DNA from: Candidatus Hinthialibacter antarcticus
GTDB taxonomy: Bacteria; Hinthialibacterota; Hinthialibacteria; Hinthialibacterales; Hinthialibacteraceae
Direction of reading: 5' to 3'
Length of the DNA: 64,000 nucleotides
NCBI GenBank assembly: GCA_030765645.1
Contig: JAVCCE010000076.1
Coordinates: 1 to 64,000 of the forward strand
Shown: positions 43,109 to 52,920 of the stretch, piece after piece
Numbering within the stretch: the first letter of the stretch is position 1
How the letters are laid out: every line of letters starts with the position of its first letter
Translations under genes and position numbers: made by a program
The notes under the pieces: generated by a model
The model's input: the letters and a program-made list of their open reading frames with translations, nothing else
What the model was told of the DNA's origin: nothing
Databases searched by the model: none

Positions 43109-44620
43109 CTAGAATTTGTACATTAACTGGAAGCGCGTGAATATCGCATCATCAGCGCCGTCAGCGTAATAGTCGCCCGGGTCAAACCATTCGAACAAAA
43201 TGTGACCGCTGATGTTCTGCGTGAAGACATAGTTGGTCAACAATTGTATGTTTTGACCGCGCTCGTCGCCGCTGCCAGGGCCGGTGTCTTCGTCGGCCAT
43301 GAAGTAGAGATAACGCAGAGATTGCGTCCATTGTTTGGTCGGTTTGACGGTAATCATCGCTTCGGGGATCAACATGTTGCCCCAAACGCCGATGTCTGCG
43401 TCGTTGCCGCCGTTGCGTCCTTTAAAGCCGTCATACAGGCTATAGACGTACAATTCGCTGTATTTGGGCCATTGCGCATAAAAGTCGTCCCAACCTTCAT
43501 AGTCTTCTGTATTGGGGTCGTCACCTGTGGTGTAGGTGAAGCCCAATTTGAGGCTCGGCGTCCATGCGATGTCTTTGAAGGTCAGGGTGCCGTTGGCTTG
43601 TCCGCCCCATGCGTCGCGGTCAACTTCACCGGAACCTGCGAGACGGCTGAATTGCAGGGAACCGGGCAGCCCGTCCATGGTGTCAAAGTCGACCTTGCCC
43701 CATTCCTTACCAATTTCGCCCGCCAGGGCCAAATCGACGCTGTCAGACAGCGCGAAGGTATGGCTTGAGCGTAAGCCGAGCAGCAAGGTTTCTTCGGCTG
43801 GCGATGGGTCGAATGTATCTGGAGGGTTGAAGCCGTCAATCGAAACCTGGTTTTTATTGCGGTATAACAAATAAGGCTCAACGCCGGTCTGGCCGAATTT
43901 GAAGCGGTTGTAAATCCCGTAGAGGTCTTCATCGTCCGCTGCTTGGAAATCATTTTCCGATAATTTTGCGAACAACAAGTCGCTTGCGCCCCAATCATGG
44001 TTGACGGTCACTTTGACGGCGTCAAACGAGATGGTTTGCGAGCCGTCGTAGGGCGTGCCGTCGAGTAAGACAAAGCCATCGCCGTAGATGAGGTCTTGGC
44101 GACCAATTTTGGCGTCGATGCCCGTCCCAAAGATGTCTTTTGACAACACCCAGGCGTTATCGATCATGGCGTCTTTGCCTTCGACGTCATAACCGGGCAT
44201 CTCTTCGTCTTGTCCATAGAACCATTCTTTGGTGAAGCGGACATAGGCTTCTAAGTCGTCAGTCGGGTTCCAGTCAAAGTAGATACGGGGACGAAAGCGG
44301 AAAACTTCGCGGCTATCGCCAGCATTGTTGTCGTCAAAATCCCATACGTTGTCAAAGTACATGCCGCGAAAGCGCAGGTCGCCGCCGATACCCAAGGTTC
44401 CGCCAGGACCAATCAACTTCGTTACAGCTGAATCTTCTACTGCAGGTTCCGCCGCTGGGGCGACTTTCTGCGCTTGCAACATCTCTTTCATCTCGCCCAA
44501 TTGACTTTCCATCAACTGGATTTTCTTCTCTAACTGCTCGATTCGGTCTTGCCCCATTCCCATCAACGGCATCATGCATATCATTGCCGCCGCCAATCCC
44601 AAGACGTTCATCCGTTTCAT
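43109..44620 (-). CDS. Porin-like outer-membrane beta-barrel protein
   Basis: A 503-residue protein starting at ATG 44620 (GGGAGGATGTACAC upstream), with a signal peptide of about 22 residues ending GMG. A coiled-coil of about 30 residues (DRIEQLEKKIQLMESQLGEM) follows, as in trimeric or SLH-less diderm porins. The rest alternates in beta-strand style (LRFRGMYFDNVWDF, AYVRFTKEWFY, KIGRQDLIYGDGFVLLDGTP) and the last residues FQLMYKF end in Phe, the outer-membrane signal. GRQDLIYGDG is like the alginate-export porin family. It would let the liv substrate cross the outer membrane. Gap to the binding protein gene is 120 bases. Confidence 0.8.
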   Translation of the reverse strand: MKRMNVLGLAAAMICMMPLMGMGQDRIEQLEKKIQLMESQLGEMKEMLQAQKVAPAAEPAVEDSAVTKLIGPGGTLGIGGDLRFRGMYFDNVWDFDDNNAGDSREVFRFRPRIYFDWNPTDDLEAYVRFTKEWFYGQDEEMPGYDVEGKDAMIDNAWVLSKDIFGTGIDAKIGRQDLIYGDGFVLLDGTPYDGSQTISFDAVKVTVNHDWGASDLLFAKLSENDFQAADDEDLYGIYNRFKFGQTGVEPYLLYRNKNQVSIDGFNPPDTFDPSPAEETLLLGLRSSHTFALSDSVDLALAGEIGKEWGKVDFDTMDGLPGSLQFSRLAGSGEVDRDAWGGQANGTLTFKDIAWTPSLKLGFTYTTGDDPNTEDYEGWDDFYAQWPKYSELYVYSLYDGFKGRNGGNDADIGVWGNMLIPEAMITVKPTKQWTQSLRYLYFMADEDTGPGSGDERGQNIQLLTNYVFTQNISGHILFEWFDPGDYYADGADDAIFTRFQLMYKF

Positions 44621-44671
44621 GTGTACATCCTCCCGTTTGAAGTGCTCGATGCAAAATATAAAAACTAACAA

Positions 44672-45112
44672 TTATAAAGAAGGTTTGGTTTCAAACTCTT
44701 CCTCATTGACGATTCGATAGCCGTTGTCTTGAATGATTTGCGCGGCGAGTTCCATATTCTCAAAGCGGAACACCAGCAGCGCCTTGTCGCCGGAGCGGTC
44801 GACAAAACCATAGAGGTAGCCTAAGTTGAAGCCTTCTTCGCTGACCAAGCCGAGCAGTTTGCTGAGTTCGCCGGGTTGGTCATCAATTTCAACGGCAAGA
44901 ACGGGGCTGCAATGGACGGTGAATTGGTTGGCGCGTAAGATGTCGAGCGCTTGCTCCACATTGCTTACAATGAGGCGTACGATGCCGAAATCGTGCGTGT
45001 CCGCCAACGAAATTGCATATATATTGATGGAGTGAACGCCGAGAAGGCGCGTAACTTCGGTTACGCGTCCACTTCTGTTTTCTACAAAGACGGAGAGTTG
45101 CTTTAATTGCAT
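44672..45112 (-). CDS. Tandem ACT-domain protein
   Basis: From ATG 45112 the product has 146 residues and two ACT domains: KQLSVFVENRSGRVTEVTRL (residues 4-23) and LAVEIDDQPGELSKLLGLVS (about 73-92). ACT domains bind amino acids or other small effectors. Such two-ACT proteins are frequent next to PaaK-type ligases and are thought to sense amino or keto acids, but no biochemical role is established that I know. An upstream ATG (45184) adds 24 poorly conserved residues. It is the first gene of the cluster and could report ligand level. Confidence 0.85.
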   Translation of the reverse strand: MQLKQLSVFVENRSGRVTEVTRLLGVHSINIYAISLADTHDFGIVRLIVSNVEQALDILRANQFTVHCSPVLAVEIDDQPGELSKLLGLVSEEGFNLGYLYGFVDRSGDKALLVFRFENMELAAQIIQDNGYRIVNEEEFETKPSL

Positions 45113-45521
45113 TGCTCGGACGCCTGACTCCGTTGGCTGCTTTGATTCAAGTTGCGCCGGGTAATGAAATGTATTGCCAAACAAAGTAGGGCAATCACTT
45201 AGATATTTTTATTCTGATTCCCAAACATAAAATCAATGTAAGTATATAAATACAACAATTGTGTCCAATTTATTCTATTGATAGAGTTGTAACATAAATT
45301 AAATGGTAAAGTCAAACGTAACTATTCATATTTGTTCATTTTTTTAATAATATATTAATTTGTAATGTTTATACAAAAGGTAATAATTGGCGCTAGATTT
45401 GGTGAGCCTCACTACCTGATCTTTATACGGTTATTTGGCTTTTTAATGTCTATATTGAGGCTATCATTGCGTGAAATACAGTAATGAAATAAAAATGAAA
45501 ACATGGAAATGTGTTATATAA
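45113..45521. other. AT-rich intergenic region between divergent genes
   Basis: About 410 bases without a gene. It should hold the promoter of the ACT/porin/liv cluster (see 45241-45268) and that of the GT39 gene. No repeat family or RNA hairpin is visible. Confidence 0.5.
45241..45268 (-). promoter_or_regulatory. Possible promoter of the ACT-porin-liv-paaK cluster
   Basis: On the minus strand TTGGAC (plus 45263-45268), 16 bases, then TATACT (plus 45241-45246). The -10 box is good, the -35 weak. Confidence 0.35.
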
Positions 45522-47345
45522 ATGTTTATTAAAAATGTAAAATTAACTCCAGGTGTTTGTCTCTTTCTGATAACGTTTGCATGGGTTTTCTTGCTGGTGG
45601 TTCGCCTGACTGCGCCCAATGACTTGATGAATAATGACCAGCAACGACCAGCGGCGTATACATTGGATATTTTAATAAACAACAATTGGCTATGCCAACG
45701 CGATATCAGCGGAGACATTACATCCAAACCGCCCATGTTCGCCTGGGCAGCGGCGCTGTCGTCAATGGTGACTGGAGGTGTGGAGCGCTTCACGCTGCTG
45801 TGGCCCAATGCGATGTCGATGCTATTGCTTTCATGGGGCCTGCTCGCGCTTGGCAGCCGTTATTTTGGCCGCATGGCGGGTTTTACGGCTGCGCTTGTTT
45901 TTTTGCTGTCTCCAACGGGCTTCAAGATGATCTCGTTAATCCGCACCGATACTCTTTTTTGTTTTACGACTTTTTTCACGGCAATATTCTTATACCAGTC
46001 GGTATATCGCCAATGGAACTGGCTGCCATTTTGGTTGATGGCTGCCGCAAGCACGCTCACTAAAGGCCCCTTGGGCGTCTTCATTGCTGCTGGCGGCTTG
46101 ATTGCGCTCTTTGCATGCAAACCGCCTCAGGGTTGGAACCGAAGAGGATTAATCGCGGGCGCCTGCGCCTATTTCTTCATTTGCGGCGGCTGGTTTTGGG
46201 CGGCCTGGCTGGTAGAAGGCGATGCGTTAATCGCCAAAATGATAACAAAAGAACTTGTGAACCATGCGGTCACCAGTAACAGTGGAGACGTGATCGGCGG
46301 GGGATGGTATAAGCCGATTTTGTATTTCACTTCGCGCTTTTTCCCTTGGAGCCTATGTGCTTGGGCCGCATTTTGGCGCGTGTGGAAGCATCCAGCAAAG
46401 GATAATACCGTTCGACAATTTGAATGGTTTTTGCTTGCGTATTTTTTCTTTGGTTTGCTTGTGTTTTCTCTCGCGCCTCATCAACGCGCTGACCACTTGC
46501 TCCCGCTTTTGCCTGCCGCCGCATTATTGGCTGGAGCGCAAATCGCTCGCTGGAAAGCGCATTGGTCGTCTCGCCAGTGGGCGCAATATTCAATCGGGTT
46601 GATTGTTTCGTTCACGGGTTTATTCGGTTTATTTTATCATACACTCGATTATCACAAAGAATTTAAATGGCTTGAAACTATACATGAGACGGCGGAGGAA
46701 ATTGACTCGACGTTAGGGCGCGCCTTTCCACTAACGTATGACAATGGCCCAACCGCGTTGCATGTCTATCGTAACACAATGAGTTTGGATGTTTCGCCTG
46801 ACTATATTGATGATTTATTGCGCAGTGAGTATCCAGCCTATTGGGTCGCTTATCAAAAAAGTGACGAGGAAATTCAAACGATTACCAATGGCGCCAATTT
46901 TTTTGAATTGAAGCGCTTACAGGCAACGAAAAATGGAAAGCATCTTCTGCGCGTTATCAGCAATCAACCGCTTATGCAGCCTTCCGAAAAGGCCGCGACG
47001 ATCATTGGAGACGCTTTAATCGAAATGGAGGGTTTCGTGATTCAATCAGTCAAACACAATCTCATACGTCTGAAACATACAGATGAAATGGCTTCATTTC
47101 GCGTGACGAACCTAAGTAATTCAAAACAGAAATTTAAGATACTCTATTTTCCATTTAGAAGCATACACGAGTTAGAATTAGAGCCCGGCAAAACATATTC
47201 GCGGTCAAAATTTTATCTTGGGCCGCAATATGATTTCAGCAAATATCTTTTCCACTTGATTGGCATTTCTATGTGGTGGATATATTTGGCAGTGCTTATA
47301 TTCGCCTATCAAAAAACATATCACACTCTTGAAACAGCCGAATAA
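45522..47345 (+). CDS. GT39/ArnT-like membrane glycosyltransferase
   Basis: A 607-residue integral membrane enzyme with about eleven helices. The first loop carries NDLMNNDQQRPAAYTLDILI and, after it, the family's RDISGDITSKPPMFAWAAAL, in which ITSKPP resembles the conserved K-P-P segment of ArnT and related lipid A glycosyltransferases. IRTDTLFCFTTFFTAIFLYQ and LTKGPLGVFIAAGGLIALFA further match. The C-terminal 200 residues (KEFKWLETIHETAEEIDSTL onwards) form a periplasmic domain with another helix at the very end. It would transfer a sugar from a polyprenyl phosphate carrier to a lipid or protein acceptor. It is a second such enzyme beside 25375-26739. Upstream region is AT-rich with no clear ribosome site. 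Confidence 0.8.
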   Translation: MFIKNVKLTPGVCLFLITFAWVFLLVVRLTAPNDLMNNDQQRPAAYTLDILINNNWLCQRDISGDITSKPPMFAWAAALSSMVTGGVERFTLLWPNAMSMLLLSWGLLALGSRYFGRMAGFTAALVFLLSPTGFKMISLIRTDTLFCFTTFFTAIFLYQSVYRQWNWLPFWLMAAASTLTKGPLGVFIAAGGLIALFACKPPQGWNRRGLIAGACAYFFICGGWFWAAWLVEGDALIAKMITKELVNHAVTSNSGDVIGGGWYKPILYFTSRFFPWSLCAWAAFWRVWKHPAKDNTVRQFEWFLLAYFFFGLLVFSLAPHQRADHLLPLLPAAALLAGAQIARWKAHWSSRQWAQYSIGLIVSFTGLFGLFYHTLDYHKEFKWLETIHETAEEIDSTLGRAFPLTYDNGPTALHVYRNTMSLDVSPDYIDDLLRSEYPAYWVAYQKSDEEIQTITNGANFFELKRLQATKNGKHLLRVISNQPLMQPSEKAATIIGDALIEMEGFVIQSVKHNLIRLKHTDEMASFRVTNLSNSKQKFKILYFPFRSIHELELEPGKTYSRSKFYLGPQYDFSKYLFHLIGISMWWIYLAVLIFAYQKTYHTLETAE

Positions 47346-47388
47346 AAGTCAGCAACCATTTCAAGTTAACCACTGTCATTTATTGTAC

Positions 47389-47452
47389 GGCATGGGTACA
47401 ACTCTGCTCGCTTCGGTGCGGGCTTGTCGCCCTTATGCACAGGCGCTCACAG
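47389..47452. repeat. Dispersed repeat family B, copy 3 (inverted, shortened)
   Basis: Reads as the reverse complement of copies 1 and 2: GGCATGGGTACAACTCTGCT, CGCTTCGGTGCGGGCTTG, CCTTATGCACAGGCGCTC; the far outer arm is missing. Confidence 0.8.
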
Positions 47453-47532
47453 TGATATACCCACTCAAGCCAGCAGTATACGGTGATCTCTAATTGATAA
47501 TTGTTTTACCTCAAACGAATTGGTTTAAATAA

Positions 47533-47565
47533 AAAAAGCCCGAAGGAATTTCCTTCGGGCTTTTT
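47533..47565. terminator. Bidirectional rho-independent terminator
   Basis: A 15-bp stem (47533-47547 with 47551-47565) AAAAAGCCCGAAGGA closing a 3-base loop, with A- and T-runs on the outer ends. It separates the convergent genes 45522-47345 and 47586-49262. Confidence 0.95.
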
Positions 47566-47585
47566 GATTCCTTTTATTACTTAGA

Positions 47586-49262
47586 TCAATTGGGGCGAGG
47601 CGGCGAGATCGTTGTGAATGCCGCTGTTACCGTACGGAAACCAGGCGCAACGCTGAAGTCAAATCCATCAAACCCGACCTTCAGTTTCGTTGAAACAGAA
47701 CTCGGAGCGCTGATTGGAATAAACTGTCCGGCTGGCGCCAAGGTTGTTGGGGCCGCTGCAGTCCAAACCGGAGCGGTTTCGACTGCGACGAATGTTCCCA
47801 ACGGGTTGAAGATTGGCTTTCCATTGTTACCAGTGCGTTTGATGTTGTAATTGCTGGCAACGCCTGCTGTATGCGCATTACCGAACGCGTCCAAGACGAT
47901 GTAGCCTGCGGCAAAGCGATTGGCTTCGATGCCCAAGTCGTTTGCAGCGTTAGGAACAATCACCAAGTCGCGGGCGATTTGTATATTGAAGTATGGCGTC
48001 CGTGAATTTGACGGCGAGCCATCATCATTTGCCGGGAAGTTAAAGCGCGCATCGCCGATTGCGAACACGCCGCCGAAGACGTCTAATAAGTAGAAGCCTT
48101 TTCCAGACGGGGTCAATTCGAGATCAACCGCTGCATCAATACCGAAGTAAGGCAGGTTGGCGCGATCATTGAACCACGGCTCAGCGAGAATCGCATTGTT
48201 GATTGGTTCGCCGAATTCGGGTTTCAAATCATCTTCGGTTAACGTTTCGATGGGTTTGGAAGGATCCTTGACCATGTCGCCGTAATAGATACCGTCGGGT
48301 TTGCCGTCGGGGCTGGTGACGTCGAAGTCAAGCGCTAAGCGGCTGGAATGAACGCCGCCGAGACCGTCTAGCACGTAGTAGCCGTTGGTCATGGCGATGG
48401 TTCGCGTATCGAGGCCGTTTTGAGTCGGCACCGTCATCTGGACGAATTCAGCGGATACTTCGAGGTCGCGGGCGATGTCCGTGCCCAAACCAAAGTAGAG
48501 ATAGACTGGAGTCGCTGTATTAACAACGGAGCCTGCCTCTAAATCGTTGTATTCATAAAATTCACCAGGATGCGAAGTGAAGTAATATGCGCGGTTGACG
48601 GGGAAGTTCACCACATCGCCATTTAAAAATCCAGCAGCGGTGTAGCCCGAACCGGTAATATCAATCGTGCTTGGGAAAGGCGCAGTCACAATCTCTGTTT
48701 GTTCGAGCGCAGAGACGATGCTGCCGTCCAAGTCCGTCGCCGGGTAAGGGTATTTTGGTAGGTTATTCAAACCGACGGAGTGAATCGCGCCATCGGAATC
48801 AAGAATAAAGTAACCGGAATATCCATTTTTCTTCAATCGCCAATCAGGAGCAACTTCGAGGTCTTCGACGACATCGAATCCCCAATAGGGAATGCCTTGC
48901 GTCGAGGAGTCTTTTTCGCTCAGTTCAAACGGCGTTGGCAAATTGCTACTTGCTCCCGCGAGGTTCAGGGCGTATTGACCGCCTAGAGCGTCCACTGCGT
49001 AAGCGCCCATCGGCGCTCCCGCTTCGTCTGCGACGAATTCGATGTCTTTCATTATCGGGAGACCGAAATCAAATTCATTGGAAAGTGCTTCCAATTCATT
49101 GAAAACATAGACGCCCACCGCTCCGTTGTTTGACGCGCTGAATACCTTACCAACCGCGTCCAGGAGCAAAATGCCATCTTGGTTGGCGGTTTGAGCCATG
49201 GCGCCGTTGACGCATATCACCAGGAACGCGCCGATGCCAACTAGCCAATGCTTGAGGGCCAT
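47586..49262 (-). CDS. Secreted LDGFGG-repeat protein, smaller of the pair
   Basis: A protein of 558 residues from ATG 49262 (GAAGGAGGTCGAA directly upstream; the longer frame is spurious). The signal peptide MALKHWLVGIGAFLVICVNG ends in AMAQT. The rest consists of about eight to ten units that begin with a strand-turn motif: GILLLDAVGKVFSA, GAYAVDALGGQYAL, GYFILDSDGAIHSVG, GYYVLDGLGGVHSS, GFYLLDVFGGVFAIG, GYIVLDAFGNAHTAG. Each is followed by a variable loop with PYF/PYWG-type and (A/V)RDLE(V)-type residues. This is the same repeat as at the end of the divergent 917-residue protein. A beta-propeller-like fold is likely, by inference. No catalytic residue is seen. Confidence 0.72.
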   Translation of the reverse strand: MALKHWLVGIGAFLVICVNGAMAQTANQDGILLLDAVGKVFSASNNGAVGVYVFNELEALSNEFDFGLPIMKDIEFVADEAGAPMGAYAVDALGGQYALNLAGASSNLPTPFELSEKDSSTQGIPYWGFDVVEDLEVAPDWRLKKNGYSGYFILDSDGAIHSVGLNNLPKYPYPATDLDGSIVSALEQTEIVTAPFPSTIDITGSGYTAAGFLNGDVVNFPVNRAYYFTSHPGEFYEYNDLEAGSVVNTATPVYLYFGLGTDIARDLEVSAEFVQMTVPTQNGLDTRTIAMTNGYYVLDGLGGVHSSRLALDFDVTSPDGKPDGIYYGDMVKDPSKPIETLTEDDLKPEFGEPINNAILAEPWFNDRANLPYFGIDAAVDLELTPSGKGFYLLDVFGGVFAIGDARFNFPANDDGSPSNSRTPYFNIQIARDLVIVPNAANDLGIEANRFAAGYIVLDAFGNAHTAGVASNYNIKRTGNNGKPIFNPLGTFVAVETAPVWTAAAPTTLAPAGQFIPISAPSSVSTKLKVGFDGFDFSVAPGFRTVTAAFTTISPPRPN

Positions 49263-49916
49263 TTCGACCTCCTTCGAGCAAAAAAGAATTTTCTGTTTGT
49301 ACCAATTATCCCAACTGACTGTAATCATAGCAGTTCGCCGCATGAGACCTCATAAGAAATTTTAACCAGCGTACACCTAACTCCGTTAGATGACAACGCC
49401 GCTGCATTTCTTACTCGAATCTCTTCGTTTTACCAATCAAATTTTAGTTTTTATGCTGCCTCTAACGACGCAATATGAGCGCGTAGAGTTTATCGGAGTA
49501 TAGGAAAAACCCATCTCCATGTCAAGAGAAATTTCACACAAGTTCAAGAAAAATCAGTATCTTCGTACCATTCATTCCTGTGAGAAGCCGCTCCGTTCTT
49601 TTGATGCTTGGTTTCAATAGAATTGCATTAAATGTAATTTAATTCAAGAGCCAATTCTCATGGCCTCATGTTCATTGCCCTTTTTTCATTTTCGGCTGCT
49701 GCAACTGAAACATGAGATTCTAGTTGAAAAATACCTTATCTCTAACTCATTAAGGTAAATAACCGCACCAATAGAAAATACGACTTATTGGTTTTTTGTC
49801 AACACAATCTTCAATTCTACGATGAAATTTTTACGTGACAAATCGCTTTGATTTGACTATCGTAGAAAAAATAGCCTGTTTTGTTTTTATTTAGACCTTT
49901 TAATTGAGGATACAAC
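49263..49916. other. Divergent intergenic region of the repeat-protein pair
   Basis: About 650 bases without a gene or any of the dispersed repeats. It is A/T-rich towards the plus-strand gene and must carry both divergent promoters; I could not pick a convincing pair of boxes. Confidence 0.45.
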
Positions 49917-52670
49917 ATGACCACTCATTGGACTCAAACAGCGCCCCGCCTATATACTATGTTATTGCTGTTGGTGATTGTTCCCCTAAACGCTTTTTCA
50001 CTCGATGTTCCGCGCCCCAAAGCCGAATCGCCGCTGAAAACCCCGACCCCCGAATCGCCGTTATACACGCCAGCGCCCACGCCTGTCATGGAACGCATGG
50101 GGGAATATATTGTCAGCGAGTTGCCTCAAGGAGATCAGCCTCCGTTAATTGGTCTTCATCCCGTGAGGGGCGATCATGTTTATAAATGGAGAAATTCAAA
50201 AATTTATAAATTTGCAATAGATTGGTCTGTTACTGCGATATATCTAGTGCGTGAACATGATTTTAGTGATAAATGGGAGCATTCCCCATCATATATATAT
50301 GATCTGGATACGTCGAAAACGATTCTCGATTGGACTGTTGCCCCTGGGGATTATTTTTATATGGCGACAAAGTATTTTGGAGTCTTGTTAGCCACTCCGG
50401 GCCATAGGGAACCCCGGCGCTTATTTAGCGTCTATTCTCCATCTATATGGGCGGTTTCATTTGGATCTCAGATTCCAGGCGCCGCTTTTGGTGATTTATT
50501 GGTTGCTCATAATCAAATTCGTACCAATAAAGAAGTTGATACGATTTCTGTTTTGACTCCTAGCAGTGAATCCCCGATGTTAACCCCAATTGTGCATGCC
50601 GAAAGTTTTGGCGGAGCAACGTTCAGTGATATGACAGCAGGTCACGATGGAAAACTATATATTCTCACTACGAACCCACCTTCCTTGTTGCGCTTGAATA
50701 TTGATGGAAGCGTTGAAACGGAGTTTCTGCTTCCAATGATGCCGGATGCGGACAGCATCGTTTATGATAAAATTGCGAATGTTTTTTATGTTACGACGAA
50801 AACAAAGGCTCCATTACAGTTGTTCCGAATTGATCCCGTCGCGAGAGACGTCGAATTGCTTGCTGAAATGGTTGATACGGATTCGTCGCTTTCGATTGCT
50901 CCAATTGGAATGTTCGTTGTTGGAAACAAGTTTCGTTTTTATGAAAAGAGCAATATACCGACTCCAACGCCGGTTCCACCGACTGCGACGCCAACGGCAA
51001 CGGCTACGCCAACACCCTTACCGTATCAAAATGTGAATAATGAATATGAGGCGGAACTATGGGAAGCGCCTGTGGTGACGACGGAAAGCGGAGACGCATT
51101 AGAATTTTTGGGCAAGGTTCCAGGGAGAGATTTGCACTTATATGCTGCTTTACTTCATCCTCCAGGAACGAATACGCCTTTGTATAATTTCTATTTGCTC
51201 AATGGAGATGACCTCGCTCAGCAGCTTGTTGGTGATCCTGCATATTCGTTTCAACTAGAATTTTATGACTATTTGAATTCAGATATCTGGATGCTTGACT
51301 CTAACAATCGGTTATATCTGTCTTCACGAGAAACGATTCGAACGTATGTGATAGAGCCGCTTCCATCAGAGAATACGTATACGATTGACTCCAGGAATAT
51401 GCTGTTTCTTCCGGTTGCTGATTCATCACGAATCATTGGATGCGAACCGGGCGACGCCGTAGCGCTTCGTGATACGCTAACCATGAAAAATGCCTTTTAC
51501 CGCATTTCTATTTCGCCGGATTCTGAAACGCCGATCGAATCTCCTTTAGTCGAACCTGCAATAATACCAACTCCGCATCCGTATTCTCAAAACAGGCTCG
51601 GTATAAGCACGTTTCCCAATCTTGAAATTATGGATGCGCTTGAAGGACCTGACGGCAAACTGCATGTACTCACAAACTATCCAGTAAAAATTCTCCGGCT
51701 CGAAGAAGATGGGCGGATCATAGAAGTAACGCACCATCTATTAGATACTTTTGCGTCGAAGTTTGTTTATGCGCCTGATGAAAAGTGTTTTTATGTTCTT
51801 GCTGGAAGAAGACCGAGACGGCTTTTGCGGGTGGATGATCGTGGACGCAATGAGATATTTATTTCAGAATTGGTTAGTAATTTTTATCACCCTTCGCTTG
51901 AATATCTTAATGACAAAACAATCTTGATTGATAAACACATCGCAATCCGCAAAAAACAGCAATTAAATGCGACGCCCACTCCCACGCCTCCTGTCCCCAC
52001 GCCGCGGCCTGTGGCGGATTGGTTCGTCCTTGACGGCTTCGGCGGAATTCACACAACCAATCCAGAGATGCCGCGCCCGATGCTGCCTTACATTCCAACA
52101 TTTAACATCATGCGCGACATCGAGCCTGACCCATTGGGGCGGGGATGGTACATGCTGGATGGATGGGGCGGCATCCACGCTTCGTCGCCGGATATGCCCA
52201 TCCCGCGCGACCTGCCCTATTTCTGGGGATACGACATCGCCCGAAACCTGGAAGTCAAAAATACGCCGGACGGGTTAATGTTTTACTTGCTCGACGGCTT
52301 CGGCGTAGTCCATACCAATGATCCTGATTTTCAACATGGCTACTTGCCGTGGTTTGGCGAAGACCGCTTTGTCGACTTGGAGCCGGAACCCAACGGCGAC
52401 GGTTGGATCGTCTTGGACAATACGGGGATGCTTTACTATAGTAACCGCATCGAGCCGGACAAACCGCTGTTTGTGAATAACATGATCCGGGTGCATTCGA
52501 TCTCATCGTTTGTGCGTTTTTCCGATGAAACCACCGTTCTCATCGACCTGTGGGGCGGACGGCACACCAATTCCTACCACCCGGCGGCGAATGTGCTAGA
52601 CGGCTTGTCTACTGATTTCTATTTCCCCGGTTGGGACATCGCCTGGGACATCGAACCGATCTACGAATGA
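49917..52670 (+). CDS. Secreted multidomain LDGFGG-repeat protein, larger of the pair
   Basis: A 917-residue protein with a signal peptide (about residues 12-31, LYTMLLLLVIVPLNAFS). Two similar halves of about 300 residues (propeller-like: GGATFSDMTAGHDGKLYILT and LEIMDALEGPDGKLHVLTNY are counterparts) are joined by Pro/Thr linkers (PTPTPVPPTATPTATATPTP near residue 350; TPTPTPPVPTPRPV near 690). The last 220 residues contain five repeats: DWFVLDGFGGIHTTNPEMPR, GWYMLDGWGGIHASSPDMPI, MFYLLDGFGVVHTNDPDF, GWIVLDNTGMLYYSN and TVLIDLWGGRHTNSY, with PYF/PYI and AR(N)LE/RDIE spacing. These match the neighbour at 47586-49262. It looks like a surface protein with a repeat module; function unknown. Confidence 0.72.
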   Translation: MTTHWTQTAPRLYTMLLLLVIVPLNAFSLDVPRPKAESPLKTPTPESPLYTPAPTPVMERMGEYIVSELPQGDQPPLIGLHPVRGDHVYKWRNSKIYKFAIDWSVTAIYLVREHDFSDKWEHSPSYIYDLDTSKTILDWTVAPGDYFYMATKYFGVLLATPGHREPRRLFSVYSPSIWAVSFGSQIPGAAFGDLLVAHNQIRTNKEVDTISVLTPSSESPMLTPIVHAESFGGATFSDMTAGHDGKLYILTTNPPSLLRLNIDGSVETEFLLPMMPDADSIVYDKIANVFYVTTKTKAPLQLFRIDPVARDVELLAEMVDTDSSLSIAPIGMFVVGNKFRFYEKSNIPTPTPVPPTATPTATATPTPLPYQNVNNEYEAELWEAPVVTTESGDALEFLGKVPGRDLHLYAALLHPPGTNTPLYNFYLLNGDDLAQQLVGDPAYSFQLEFYDYLNSDIWMLDSNNRLYLSSRETIRTYVIEPLPSENTYTIDSRNMLFLPVADSSRIIGCEPGDAVALRDTLTMKNAFYRISISPDSETPIESPLVEPAIIPTPHPYSQNRLGISTFPNLEIMDALEGPDGKLHVLTNYPVKILRLEEDGRIIEVTHHLLDTFASKFVYAPDEKCFYVLAGRRPRRLLRVDDRGRNEIFISELVSNFYHPSLEYLNDKTILIDKHIAIRKKQQLNATPTPTPPVPTPRPVADWFVLDGFGGIHTTNPEMPRPMLPYIPTFNIMRDIEPDPLGRGWYMLDGWGGIHASSPDMPIPRDLPYFWGYDIARNLEVKNTPDGLMFYLLDGFGVVHTNDPDFQHGYLPWFGEDRFVDLEPEPNGDGWIVLDNTGMLYYSNRIEPDKPLFVNNMIRVHSISSFVRFSDETTVLIDLWGGRHTNSYHPAANVLDGLSTDFYFPGWDIAWDIEPIYE

Positions 52671-52690
52671 AAATGTGATATAAAGAAGTT

Positions 52691-52713
52691 CCTCCCCCAA
52701 AGTTTGGGGGAGG
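52691..52713. repeat. Short palindrome after the repeat-protein gene
   Basis: CCTCCCCCAAAGTTTGGGGG plus AGG forms a near-perfect hairpin 20 bases after the stop; similar C/G-rich hairpins occur near 53612-53637 and 62797-62811. No T-run follows, so termination is not certain. Confidence 0.5.
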
Positions 52714-52815
52714 ATTAAGGTGGGGGTTGGTTTTTTTTGAAATGCGGAAAACGCTGTCGGCTTCGCCGCCTTGGCCTGCCACCCGCCAGGTGTTCGCGCT
52801 GCTTATCATTTGTGC

Positions 52816-52898
52816 GGGGAGGGCGAGGCTCCCGCCGAGCCGCGAAAATGAGAAAGGCTTTCGGTTTTATCCGGCTCACCAGGAGGTTCGCCCTCCCC
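52816..52898. repeat. Dispersed repeat family A, copy 5
   Basis: Left arm GAGGCTCCCGCCGAGCCGCG and right arm CCGGCTCACCAGGAGGTTCG, the same arm pair as copy 3 but intact. Confidence 0.9.
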
Positions 52899-52920
52899 AT
52901 GACCAATGAAGGGGGATTAT

